From contig JASLVI010000001.1 of NCBI GenBank assembly GCA_030741455.1, forward strand, positions 1-35,407: a DNA stretch of 35,407 bases, read 5' to 3'. This document shows positions 1 to 6,436 of this stretch, one piece after another. A program made the translations under genes and the position numbers. Below the pieces are notes generated by a model that made no database searches, was not told the origin of the DNA, and saw only the letters and a program-made list of their open reading frames with translations. Source of the stretch: Candidatus Poseidoniaceae archaeon (GTDB lineage Archaea; Thermoplasmatota; Poseidoniia; Poseidoniales; Poseidoniaceae). Numbering within the stretch: the stretch's first letter is position 1; each line of letters starts with the position of its first letter.

Positions 1-1961
1 CGTTCCCAAGTGACGGAACACAATGGTCCGACCAGGATGGTGATGGTTATGGTGACAACCCAACTGGTACATTCCCAGATGCGTTCCCTACCGATGGAAC
101 TCAATGGAGTGACATGGACGGTGATGGTTACGGTGACAATCCAACTGGAAACAATGCTGACCTTTGGACCAACGATAGTTCACAATGGTTCGATACCGAT
201 GGCGATGGCTATGGTGACAACCCAACTGGAACAAACGGTGATGCCTTCCCTACCGATGGGACACAATGGTCCGACCAAGATGGTGATGGCTATGGCGATA
301 ATCAAAACGGCACCAACCCTGATGCATTCCCTGCAGATGCAACCCAGTGGATAGATACCGATGGCGATGGCTATGGTGACAACCGCAATGGCAACAATGG
401 CGATCGTTTCCCAACCGATGCAACACAATGGTCGGATATTGACTCTGATGGCTACGGTGACAATCAAGCAGGAAACAATCCTGATGCATTCCCAACCGAT
501 GGAACACAATGGGAAGACGCGGATGGGGATGGATTCGGTGATAATCAAGGCGGCGCCAATGCTGACAAATTCCCGAATGATAACACGCAATGGAGCGACG
601 TTGATGGAGATGGATACGGCGATAATGCAAACGGAAACAATCCTGATTTGTGTCCAAATACACCATTTGGAAAGGCTGTGGATTCAACAGGATGTTCTGA
701 GAGTCAACTCGATGATGATGGGGATGGTGTCACCAACGATCTTGACGCCTGTCCAACGACGCCCGCTGGAGATACTGTCAATTTCAATGGCTGTTCAACC
801 ACCGAATTGGATGGTGATCTCGATGGTGTCATGGATGCTTACGATGATTGTGTTTCAACACCACTTGGCCTAACCGTTGATGCAGCTGGTTGTGCAGACT
901 CTGAGAAAGATACGGACATGGATGGAATCACCGATGATATCGACCAATGTCCATTCACACCAACTGGCAGTCCTCCGAACATCTTTGGATGTTCGGCTGA
1001 ACAACGCGACCAAGACAACGATGCAGTCTCAGACAGTGACGACCTTTGTTTCAACACTCCTGAAGGAGAATCCGTCGACATCAATGGATGTGCAGAGAGC
1101 CAGAAGGATGCTGATGGCGATGGCGTGTCCGATGCCGATGATACCTGTGCAGGAACAGCCCCTCTGTCACTCGTCAATGAGAACGGTTGCAGTTCATCAC
1201 AATTGGATGATGACATGGATCTCATCTTCAATAATGAAGACGTTTGTCCAGCCACACCAGCAAATGAAGCACCAAATGCAGAAGGTTGTTCAGCAAGTCA
1301 GGTTGATGATGATGGTGATACCATATTCAACAGCAACGACCTCTGTCCAATGACCAACGTCGACCCCTCACTTGATGCAAACGGTTGTGTCTCCAGTCAG
1401 AGAGATACGGACATGGACGGGGTTTTCGATAACCGTGACGATTGTCCTGAAACAAACATGACCAGTGTTGCTGATGATGACGGTTGTGCTCTCGAGCAAA
1501 TCGATTCTGATGGAGATGGTTACAACGATCTCATTGACGCATTCCCACTCGATGTAGAGGAATGGCAAGATGACGATGGTGATGGCGTACCAAACAAGCA
1601 AGATGCATATCCTGATGATCCGACCCAAACAAAGGCACAAGATGATGGCTCAGGCGGTGGATTCCTCATCTACACACTCGTAGCAATTCTCGTTCTGGGA
1701 GCACTTGCTGGACTTGGCGTCATGCGTCGCAACAACATGATGGCTGTGGAAAAGGTCAGTCCTTTCTCGCAAGAAGCTGCAACACAAGGTGCGATGGAAA
1801 CGCAAATGCTTGAACAGGAAGATTCTACCAGCGAAGAAAGTTCTTCCAACAACAATGAATGGGAAGAGAACGGTGTTCGATGGCTACGACAAGAAGACGG
1901 TTCTCTGTTCTATCTCGATCCTCAAGCCAATCAGTGGGTTCCATTCCAACAAACCGAATGA
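1..1961 (+). CDS. Ca2+-binding TSP3-repeat surface protein, C-terminal membrane anchor (5' partial)
   Basis: The reading frame is open to the left edge (first full codon at base 3), so the N-terminus and any signal peptide lie outside. The visible 652 residues begin with eight 27-residue units of the type FPTDGTQWSDxDGDGYGDN (bases 3-650). Nine 33-residue units follow, each opening CPxTP and carrying GCS.SQ.D.D.DG (651-1541), then one or two further D-rich units. DxDxDG motifs are the Ca2+ ligands of thrombospondin type 3 repeats, and the paired Cys in each 33-mer could form a disulfide. A Gly-rich linker leads to a hydrophobic helix (about bases 1654-1716) ending in MRRNN, then a Ser/Glu-rich cytoplasmic tail ending in an aromatic module (GVRWLRQEDGSLFYLD...WVPF). 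The order fits a surface-exposed, Ca2+-stabilised stalk or adhesin anchored in the archaeal membrane. No enzymatic domain is visible. Ligand and exact role are unknown. Confidence 0.9.
   Translation, partial: FPSDGTQWSDQDGDGYGDNPTGTFPDAFPTDGTQWSDMDGDGYGDNPTGNNADLWTNDSSQWFDTDGDGYGDNPTGTNGDAFPTDGTQWSDQDGDGYGDNQNGTNPDAFPADATQWIDTDGDGYGDNRNGNNGDRFPTDATQWSDIDSDGYGDNQAGNNPDAFPTDGTQWEDADGDGFGDNQGGANADKFPNDNTQWSDVDGDGYGDNANGNNPDLCPNTPFGKAVDSTGCSESQLDDDGDGVTNDLDACPTTPAGDTVNFNGCSTTELDGDLDGVMDAYDDCVSTPLGLTVDAAGCADSEKDTDMDGITDDIDQCPFTPTGSPPNIFGCSAEQRDQDNDAVSDSDDLCFNTPEGESVDINGCAESQKDADGDGVSDADDTCAGTAPLSLVNENGCSSSQLDDDMDLIFNNEDVCPATPANEAPNAEGCSASQVDDDGDTIFNSNDLCPMTNVDPSLDANGCVSSQRDTDMDGVFDNRDDCPETNMTSVADDDGCALEQIDSDGDGYNDLIDAFPLDVEEWQDDDGDGVPNKQDAYPDDPTQTKAQDDGSGGGFLIYTLVAILVLGALAGLGVMRRNNMMAVEKVSPFSQEAATQGAMETQMLEQEDSTSEESSSNNNEWEENGVRWLRQEDGSLFYLDPQANQWVPFQQTE
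3..650 (+). repeat. Eight in-frame 81-bp tandem repeats (27-aa Ca2+-binding unit)
   Basis: Translated from base 3, the sequence divides exactly into eight 27-residue units with consensus FPTDGTQWSDxDGDGYGDNxxGxNxDA. Several units are close at DNA level as well (for example the DGDGYGDN segment), suggesting recent duplication or recombination. The array runs off the left edge, so the true copy number is unknown. Confidence 0.9.
651..1541 (+). repeat. Nine in-frame 99-bp repeats (33-aa TSP3/Cys-pair unit)
   Basis: Nine consecutive units of exactly 33 residues start with Cys (CPNTP, CPTTP, CVSTP, CPFTP, CFNTP, CAGTA, CPATP, CPMTN, CPETN) and hold a second Cys at unit position 15 (GC). Each ends with a D-rich Ca2+ loop. 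They are more diverged from one another than the 81-bp units upstream, so this array is probably older. Confidence 0.88.
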
Positions 1962-2013
1962 TTGATTCACTCGAGAGGCAAGGATTTAGATTCTCCTTCA
2001 ACAAAGGTGTATC

Positions 2014-2634
2014 ATGGAGGAAGGCTTCAAGCGCGATACTTGTGCAGAAGTCGCCCTAAGTGCCATGGTAAGTATGATCATGATTCTGCTCTTTTCAGCT
2101 CTTGTCGCTGGAATGGCATTGATGATGATTGAACAAGCATTCATGGAATCACGTACTCAAAGTGTTGAACAATCTGAAACACTCAATTCAGTTCCTTTGG
2201 TGTTGGTGTTTGAAGTTGAGCAATTAGATACAACTGGAAATACAAACGATCAACTTTACTTGATGTTCAAGTTCCCGTTCGCAGGTGATACCATAGCGGA
2301 TACGAACGTTAAATGGGCTATGATGTGCGATATCAATGACACAGGGCCACCACAAACAAGTTCCGCTCATACACTTGTTTATTCAAGTGGTAACTTTGAT
2401 GTCGCAACCGATTTGAACGGAAATGCGAATGATGCTGCTTCACTTGACGAATTCAATCCACAAACATACTATCATGTCCTCATCGATTTAACAAGCCCAA
2501 ATGGCAATGGTGATTGTGATTTGGTCGAAGATATGCATGCAACCTTGGTGATTGCAGTCGAGAAAGGACGAACAGTAGAACTTGATTTCTATGTTCCAGA
2601 TGATGTTACACCTGGATATGACCTGATGAGTTGA
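2014..2634 (+). CDS. Archaellin / type IV pilin-like protein 1
   Basis: The 206-residue product starts with a short charged leader (MEEGFKRDTC) followed by AEVALSAMVSMIMILLFSAL and a further hydrophobic stretch. That arrangement is the class III signal peptide and N-terminal assembly helix of archaellins and archaeal pilins. The rest is beta-rich and resembles the outer archaellin domain, with QLYLMFKFPFAG.TI...NVKWAMMCDIN comparable to the family's aligned strands. A prepilin peptidase (FlaK/PibD type) would be expected to cut after the charged leader; that is inferred. The ATG lies 52 nt after the preceding stop with no clear Shine-Dalgarno, and a weak AT-rich box near 1984-1990 would allow a leaderless transcript. 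It is followed within 5 nt by a second pilin-like gene. No archaellum ATPase, platform protein or peptidase gene is in the window. Confidence 0.72.
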   Translation: MEEGFKRDTCAEVALSAMVSMIMILLFSALVAGMALMMIEQAFMESRTQSVEQSETLNSVPLVLVFEVEQLDTTGNTNDQLYLMFKFPFAGDTIADTNVKWAMMCDINDTGPPQTSSAHTLVYSSGNFDVATDLNGNANDAASLDEFNPQTYYHVLIDLTSPNGNGDCDLVEDMHATLVIAVEKGRTVELDFYVPDDVTPGYDLMS

Positions 2635-2639
2635 GAGCA

Positions 2640-3257
2640 ATGGAAAAACAGAACGATACACTTGCCCAAGTTGGCATCGGTGCAATGATTGTCTTCATTG
2701 GAATCATCATTGCTGTCACATCATCGATGTATGTCATGATCAATCAACTCGAACGAATCTCCCAAGGTGCAGAAGAAGCGGTTTCAGTAGCAACAAATGA
2801 AGCGCATACACAAGTGATTTTTGTTGGAGGATGGGTTGACGATGAGTATGATGATTTCCTATTGATGTTTGAGTATCAGAGCCTAGGTAAAAACGTACAA
2901 ACCGATGAGGTTGCTTGGGTTTTGTGGTGTGAATTTAACGGCGAGATTTTTAGAAGAATGGGTTACATGGGGGACCAAGTTTTCTCTGCACCCATCGGGA
3001 CGGACGGAGAAAGGACGACAATATGGGAAGTTGGCGCAGAGATTCTAAAACCAGATGAATTAATCTCAGGAAAGCGCTACTTCGTCATCGCAGATGGAGG
3101 AACTGGTACAGATAGTGGGAACGGTGCATTTTGTGGCCCTGAATGGATTTTTGATCGAGGTGTTACCGCCTATTATTCGATTTACCTCCCTGATGGTGGG
3201 CACACCACGCAAGAATTGCGCGTGAATGTGTTCGAGGTTGGTCAATCGGTCACTTGA
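2640..3257 (+). CDS. Archaellin / type IV pilin-like protein 2
   Basis: Reading from the ATG at 2640 gives 205 residues; a TTG at 2631 would overlap the previous gene and is less likely. The N-terminus MEKQNDTLAQVGIGAMIVFI closely matches the archaellin pattern (charged leader, then xQVGIGxLIVFIxxI). It continues as a long hydrophobic assembly helix and an amphipathic segment (NQLERISQGAEEAVSVATNEA). The outer region is beta-rich with the archaellin-like layout FLLMFEYQSLGKNVQTDEVAWVLWC. The function is probably as a filament or pilus subunit outside the membrane. It is likely co-transcribed with the gene just upstream (5-nt gap). The two paralogues are only distantly alike outside the N-terminal helix, which suggests major and minor subunits rather than recent duplicates. 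Confidence 0.78.
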   Translation: MEKQNDTLAQVGIGAMIVFIGIIIAVTSSMYVMINQLERISQGAEEAVSVATNEAHTQVIFVGGWVDDEYDDFLLMFEYQSLGKNVQTDEVAWVLWCEFNGEIFRRMGYMGDQVFSAPIGTDGERTTIWEVGAEILKPDELISGKRYFVIADGGTGTDSGNGAFCGPEWIFDRGVTAYYSIYLPDGGHTTQELRVNVFEVGQSVT

Positions 3258-3278
3258 ACCCCATATTGGTGTGAAAGT

Positions 3279-3716
3279 ATGATGAACGACGATTCAGTTT
3301 CCGAGCCAGAGAAGCCTCCCTCCTCAGTGGTCATATCGGTTCCTTTGGTTCAGAAAGATTCTGAACAAAGGAGTATTCAACAGCAACCTGAAGTCATTCT
3401 GATCCAAGCACCGAAGTTCAATCATCCCGCTCGAACAATAAGTTCGATTGTAACGTTCCTTGCGATCTTTGTTTTCTTAATCTCATTCTTCAGCTTTGGT
3501 TCATCCTCAGGAGGATTCTCGCACCTGGAATTTGGTTTCCAAAGTTGTTGCTTTTTGTTCAATGTTGCATTCATACTGGAAATTGTCTATTATGGAAATC
3601 TGATAACACACAACAATACCTATGGTGAAGACAACACTTGGCCAACACTCAACCTTTTCCTTGCGTTGGTGTTGGCAGGGATAGGATTGTTGATTTTCCT
3701 AACGAATTTCTTCTAA
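3279..3716 (+). CDS. Small membrane protein, three predicted helices, unknown function
   Basis: The 145-residue product has a polar, Pro/Glu/Gln-rich N-terminus of about 50 residues. Three hydrophobic segments follow, at about residues 52-73 (TISSIVTFLAIFVFLISFF), 86-107 and 123-143, and the protein ends in TNFF. It begins 21 nt after the second pilin-like gene and may be in the same operon. I recognise no family. Its stop codon is separated by one base from the stop of the convergent glutamate dehydrogenase gene. It may serve the upstream pilin-like genes, but nothing in the sequence shows that. Confidence 0.7.
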   Translation: MMNDDSVSEPEKPPSSVVISVPLVQKDSEQRSIQQQPEVILIQAPKFNHPARTISSIVTFLAIFVFLISFFSFGSSSGGFSHLEFGFQSCCFLFNVAFILEIVYYGNLITHNNTYGEDNTWPTLNLFLALVLAGIGLLIFLTNFF

Positions 3717-3717
3717 A

Positions 3718-5073
3718 TCAAACAACACCTTGTGCTTGCATAGCTTCAGCAATCTTGAGGAAACCTGCAACGTTTGCACCAAAGACGTAGTCACCGTCTC
3801 GACCGTATTCTTTGGCAGTCTCATACGCTGCCTTGTGGATACCGACCATGATCGCATCGAGTTTCTCATCAACTTCTTCACGTGTCCATGAAAGACGAAG
3901 TGAGTTTTGACTCATTTCAAGACCGGACGTAGCAACGCCACCAGCGTTGCTTGCCTTACCTGGAGCAAAGAGAATACCGTTCTTCTGGAAGACTTCAACA
4001 GCTTCTGGTGTACAAGGCATGTTCGCACCTTCTGCAACAGCCATGACATTGTTGTCAACGAGCATTTGTGCTTCAGCACCGTTCAACTCGTTCTGCGTTG
4101 CACATGGAAGTGCAACATCGACGTTGACTCCCCAAAGACCGTTTGGTGTTGGTTCAGGAGCGGATGCGGTAAAGGTAACACCATCGAAATTTGTAGCGTA
4201 TTCAGAGATACGTCCACGACGGTTGTTCTTGAGATCCATAATCCAAGCCAACTTTTCTCGGTCGATGCCAGCAGGATCGTGAATAAATCCACTCGAATCA
4301 GACATTGTGACTGGTTTTCCTCCAAGATCGAGAACCTTCTCACAAGCGAATTGTGCGACGTTTCCAGAACCTGAAATCGATACAAGCTTCCCTTCAAAGG
4401 ACTGACCTTGAGCAGCAAGCATTTCACGAGCAAAGTAAACAAGACCGTAGCCTGTTGCTTCTGGCCGAATCAGAGAACCTCCATAGGAGCGTCCTTTTCC
4501 TGTAAGAACACCTGCTTGGAATTCATTGCGGAGTTTTCGATACATACCATACATGTAGCCTATTTCACGGCCACCGACACCGATATCACCTGCTGGAACG
4601 TCACAGTCTTGTCCAATGTGGCGCCAAAGTTCCATCATGAAGGATTGGCAGAAGCGCATGACTTCAGCATCGCTCTTACCTTTAGGATTGAAATCCGATC
4701 CACCTTTTCCGCCACCCATTGGAAGACCTGTTAGGCTGTTCTTGAAAATCTGCTCAAAGGCAAGGAACTTGAGGATCGAAGCGTTGACTGACGGGTGGAA
4801 TCGAAGTCCACCCTTGTATGGGCCAATTGCTCCATTGAATTGAATGCGGAAACCACGATTAACGTGCTCATTTCCATTATCATCGACCCAAGGAACTCGG
4901 AAGTGGATGAGTCGTTCTGGTTCAACAACACGCTTGACGATGTCAACATACTCTGGATGGCGTTCCAAAGCAGGACCTAGGCTTTCAAGAACTTCCCATA
5001 CTGCCTGATGGAATTCAGGTTGTTCAGGATCACGGGCGACAACTGCATCATAGATTTCTTTGACAATTTGCAT
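3718..5073 (-). CDS. gdhA: Glutamate dehydrogenase (NADP-type, hexameric family)
   Basis: The 451-residue enzyme interconverts glutamate with 2-oxoglutarate plus ammonium, probably assimilating ammonium with NADPH. The family signature LPMGGGKGGSDF carries the catalytic Lys at about residue 123, and DVPAGDIGVGGREIGY holds the catalytic Asp near residue 163. A Rossmann nucleotide site appears as SISGSGNVAQFA. The length and the SDFNPKGKS insert match the bacterial/E. coli-like GdhA (about 447 aa) rather than the roughly 415-420-residue enzymes usual in archaea, consistent with acquisition from bacteria. NADP preference is inferred from family only. The ATG start at 5073 gives an N-terminus like other members. 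The gene converges on the small membrane protein with a single base between stops. Confidence 0.95.
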   Translation of the reverse strand: MQIVKEIYDAVVARDPEQPEFHQAVWEVLESLGPALERHPEYVDIVKRVVEPERLIHFRVPWVDDNGNEHVNRGFRIQFNGAIGPYKGGLRFHPSVNASILKFLAFEQIFKNSLTGLPMGGGKGGSDFNPKGKSDAEVMRFCQSFMMELWRHIGQDCDVPAGDIGVGGREIGYMYGMYRKLRNEFQAGVLTGKGRSYGGSLIRPEATGYGLVYFAREMLAAQGQSFEGKLVSISGSGNVAQFACEKVLDLGGKPVTMSDSSGFIHDPAGIDREKLAWIMDLKNNRRGRISEYATNFDGVTFTASAPEPTPNGLWGVNVDVALPCATQNELNGAEAQMLVDNNVMAVAEGANMPCTPEAVEVFQKNGILFAPGKASNAGGVATSGLEMSQNSLRLSWTREEVDEKLDAIMVGIHKAAYETAKEYGRDGDYVFGANVAGFLKIAEAMQAQGVV

Positions 5074-5162
5074 AAGGGGTTTCCACCTTAAGCCTCTCGA
5101 CCTCCAAAGTGTTTCTAATGGTTGTCATTGGATGAGTACCCATAATGCAGGTTTCAGAAGCC

Positions 5163-5600
5163 TTACAGAGGACACACGGTCATGAAGCGTTCAAGGCGTT
5201 CAATTCTCCGCTGACCTTGCTCATCGACATCAGCCATTGCATGTATTGCTTCCTCAATCATAGCGTGTTGATCGGGTTGAATGGAAAGTAATCGACGGAG
5301 ATGGTCAAGAAGGGCCCATTCATCTTCAGAAATGACTTCATCATCAAGAGCTGCAATCAATGCGGCTTGATAGGTTGAAACGGCCCCCATGGCCATTTCA
5401 ATCTCATCGGATTCCTCGAATGGATTCAACTCTTCCCCTCGAGCAATCGAAAGACACAGTGCTGTATCACTCGGCTGAACACCCAGTGTTGCACCAAGAA
5501 CTCTGAGAATCGCAGCCTCATCATCGGTGACAATTGAATCTTCGAGAGCGGTTTCAACCAATTGTAGGTAAAGGCGGTTTGCGGCGTTGTCTTCGAGCAT
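5163..5600 (-). CDS. Small acidic helical protein, possibly TerB-like; unknown function
   Basis: The product is all-helical by appearance, with two similar segments: LYLQLVETALEDSIVTDDEA and YQAALIAALDDEVISEDEWA. The spacing of Asp/Glu after a helix (D..I..DE) recalls TerB-like or EF-hand-like helical repeats, which may bind metal. I do not assign a function. I chose the ATG at 5600 (MLEDNAANRL, 145 aa); a TTG at 5618 would add six residues. The gene is divergent from the ribbon-helix-helix gene and lies 89 bp upstream of gdhA on the same strand, so it could be co-transcribed with gdhA. Confidence 0.7.
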   Translation of the reverse strand: MLEDNAANRLYLQLVETALEDSIVTDDEAAILRVLGATLGVQPSDTALCLSIARGEELNPFEESDEIEMAMGAVSTYQAALIAALDDEVISEDEWALLDHLRRLLSIQPDQHAMIEEAIHAMADVDEQGQRRIERLERFMTVCPL

Positions 5601-5650
5601 AAACGTTGGACTGCGCAACAGGGTTTAGACTTAACCGTTAGAAATGCAAC

Positions 5651-5680
5651 GTAATACATATCGTATGACAAACGTATTAC
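5651..5680. promoter_or_regulatory. Candidate operator: nested inverted repeats upstream of RHH gene
   Basis: GTAATAC at 5651-5657 is matched by its perfect reverse complement GTATTAC at 5674-5680. Between them sits a second palindrome, CATAtcgTATG (5657-5667). The block abuts the TATA-like box of the downstream ribbon-helix-helix gene and lies in the shared divergent intergenic region. This is the usual position for autoregulatory binding by a small DNA-binding protein. Binding itself is inferred. Confidence 0.5.
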
Positions 5681-5688
5681 TTTATATG
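5681..5688 (+). promoter_or_regulatory. TATA-like box for RHH gene
   Basis: TTTATATG is centred about 40 nt upstream of the ATG at 5724. Transcription starting about 25 nt downstream would give a short leader of roughly 14 nt containing AGGAGG at 5711-5716, a strong Shine-Dalgarno with 7-nt spacing. Confidence 0.5.
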
Positions 5689-5723
5689 CTGGATGGTGCT
5701 ACATATGTTTAGGAGGGCAAGAA

Positions 5724-6095
5724 ATGAGCAACCCAAGCACGTTGACATCGATTCGTCTCGATGCAGATACCATGCAATCATTGGACATGCTCGTAGGACA
5801 AGACGGTCTGAACAACCGATCCGATGTCATACGCCTTGCAATACAACAACTCCTCCACGGGCAAGCAAAACTCCCTGGAATGAAGAGTGTTCGAATTCCT
5901 CTTGGTCGCCAAATGGAACTTCAACTCGCCTCCCTATACGAGTTGTTCGGGGTTACTCATGAACAAGCAGCCTCGGAAGGCTTGCAACTTTACATCGATA
6001 AGAAGGTCGAGAGTCTCGACCAACAAGACAAACTCAATGATGCCGTAGCAAAATCATTTGCTGCGACACAACCAAGCAAGGAATACCACGAATGA
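5724..6095 (+). CDS. Ribbon-helix-helix (CopG/MetJ-like) DNA-binding protein
   Basis: The 123-residue protein opens with LTSIRLDADTMQSLDMLVGQ followed by NNRSDVIRLAIQQLL. This is the beta-strand, helix, turn, helix pattern of ribbon-helix-helix regulators (residues about 7-45), where the strand contacts DNA as a dimer. The remaining 75 residues (SVRIPLGRQMELQLASLYELFG..., then a helical tail) may be a sensing or oligomerisation part. A second strand-like segment, SVRIPL, may hint at a divergent repeat. The ATG at 5724 is fixed by AGGAGG 7 nt upstream. Nested palindromes just upstream suggest autoregulation, and the divergent gene may be controlled from the same site. Confidence 0.8.
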   Translation: MSNPSTLTSIRLDADTMQSLDMLVGQDGLNNRSDVIRLAIQQLLHGQAKLPGMKSVRIPLGRQMELQLASLYELFGVTHEQAASEGLQLYIDKKVESLDQQDKLNDAVAKSFAATQPSKEYHE

Positions 6096-6125
6096 AAAGC
6101 GGTGAGAGCAGAGAGGGGATGGGAT

Positions 6126-6326
6126 ATGATTTGGCACGAAGAAGACAACACGCTTCCGAAGGCCACCTTCAATGCTGTGCAAGATCGGTCAGACTTGCAC
6201 GGATTAGCTACCTTGCGGATGCGTGCCCGTCGTGCACGACGTGACCAACGTGGACCCCAACACCACAACCCCCACAGCCCCCCGGATGACGGTCGGGGGG
6301 ACTCTGATTCCACACCTGTCTCTTGA
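6126..6326 (+). CDS. Small hypothetical protein (uncertain)
   Basis: An ATG at 6126, preceded by a purine-rich GAGGGGATGGG, opens a 66-codon frame (MIWHEEDNTLPKATFNAVQD...). Its middle is Arg-rich (TLRMRARRARRDQRGP) and its end is a low-complexity Asp/Ser/Pro tail. A GTG at 6102 would add eight residues. The basic core might bind nucleic acid, but I recognise no family. Base composition is clearly more GC-rich than the neighbours in the second half, and a strong hairpin (6276-6303) falls inside the 3' end, so part of the frame could be chance overlap with an RNA structure. Confidence 0.4.
   Translation: MIWHEEDNTLPKATFNAVQDRSDLHGLATLRMRARRARRDQRGPQHHNPHSPPDDGRGDSDSTPVS
6276..6303 (+). terminator. 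GC-rich hairpin, possible terminator or RNA structure
   Basis: CCCCCCG (6278-6284) pairs with CGGGGGG (6294-6300) around a 9-nt loop, extended by A-G/C-T context on each side. There is no U-tract right after it, so it is not a classic terminator. Further inverted repeats follow at 6330-6342 (GTGG/CCAC) and 6344-6369 (GTGCCG/CGGCAC). Confidence 0.35.
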
Positions 6327-6436
6327 CGGTGGAAACCCCACACGTGCCGCGGCCCCCACTCCACGGCACACTTGACTTCAATCAGCGAATGCTTTCGACA
6401 CGAATCCTTTAGAGGGGTCGTCATTGTTCTCAAGAT

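Noticed and set aside
180..687. Reverse-strand open frames within the TSP3 gene
   Set aside because: They mirror the repeat coding on the other strand and give low-complexity His/Ile/Val-rich products with no family features.
3..1541. Periodic repeats as a CRISPR array
   Set aside because: The repeats are in one reading frame, contiguous without unique spacers, and encode Ca2+-binding units.
5693..5962. 89-codon forward frame starting upstream of the RHH gene
   Set aside because: It overlaps the RHH gene in another frame, includes its ribosome site, and has Arg/Thr/Ser-rich non-protein-like composition.
6100..6400. SRP RNA or RNase P RNA in the GC-rich region
   Set aside because: I could not find the conserved motifs of either RNA in this stretch on reading it.
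5990..6433. 147-codon reverse frame
   Set aside because: It overlaps the 3' end of the RHH gene and the hairpin region; composition (Trp/Arg/Ser-rich) looks like antisense of GC-rich sequence.
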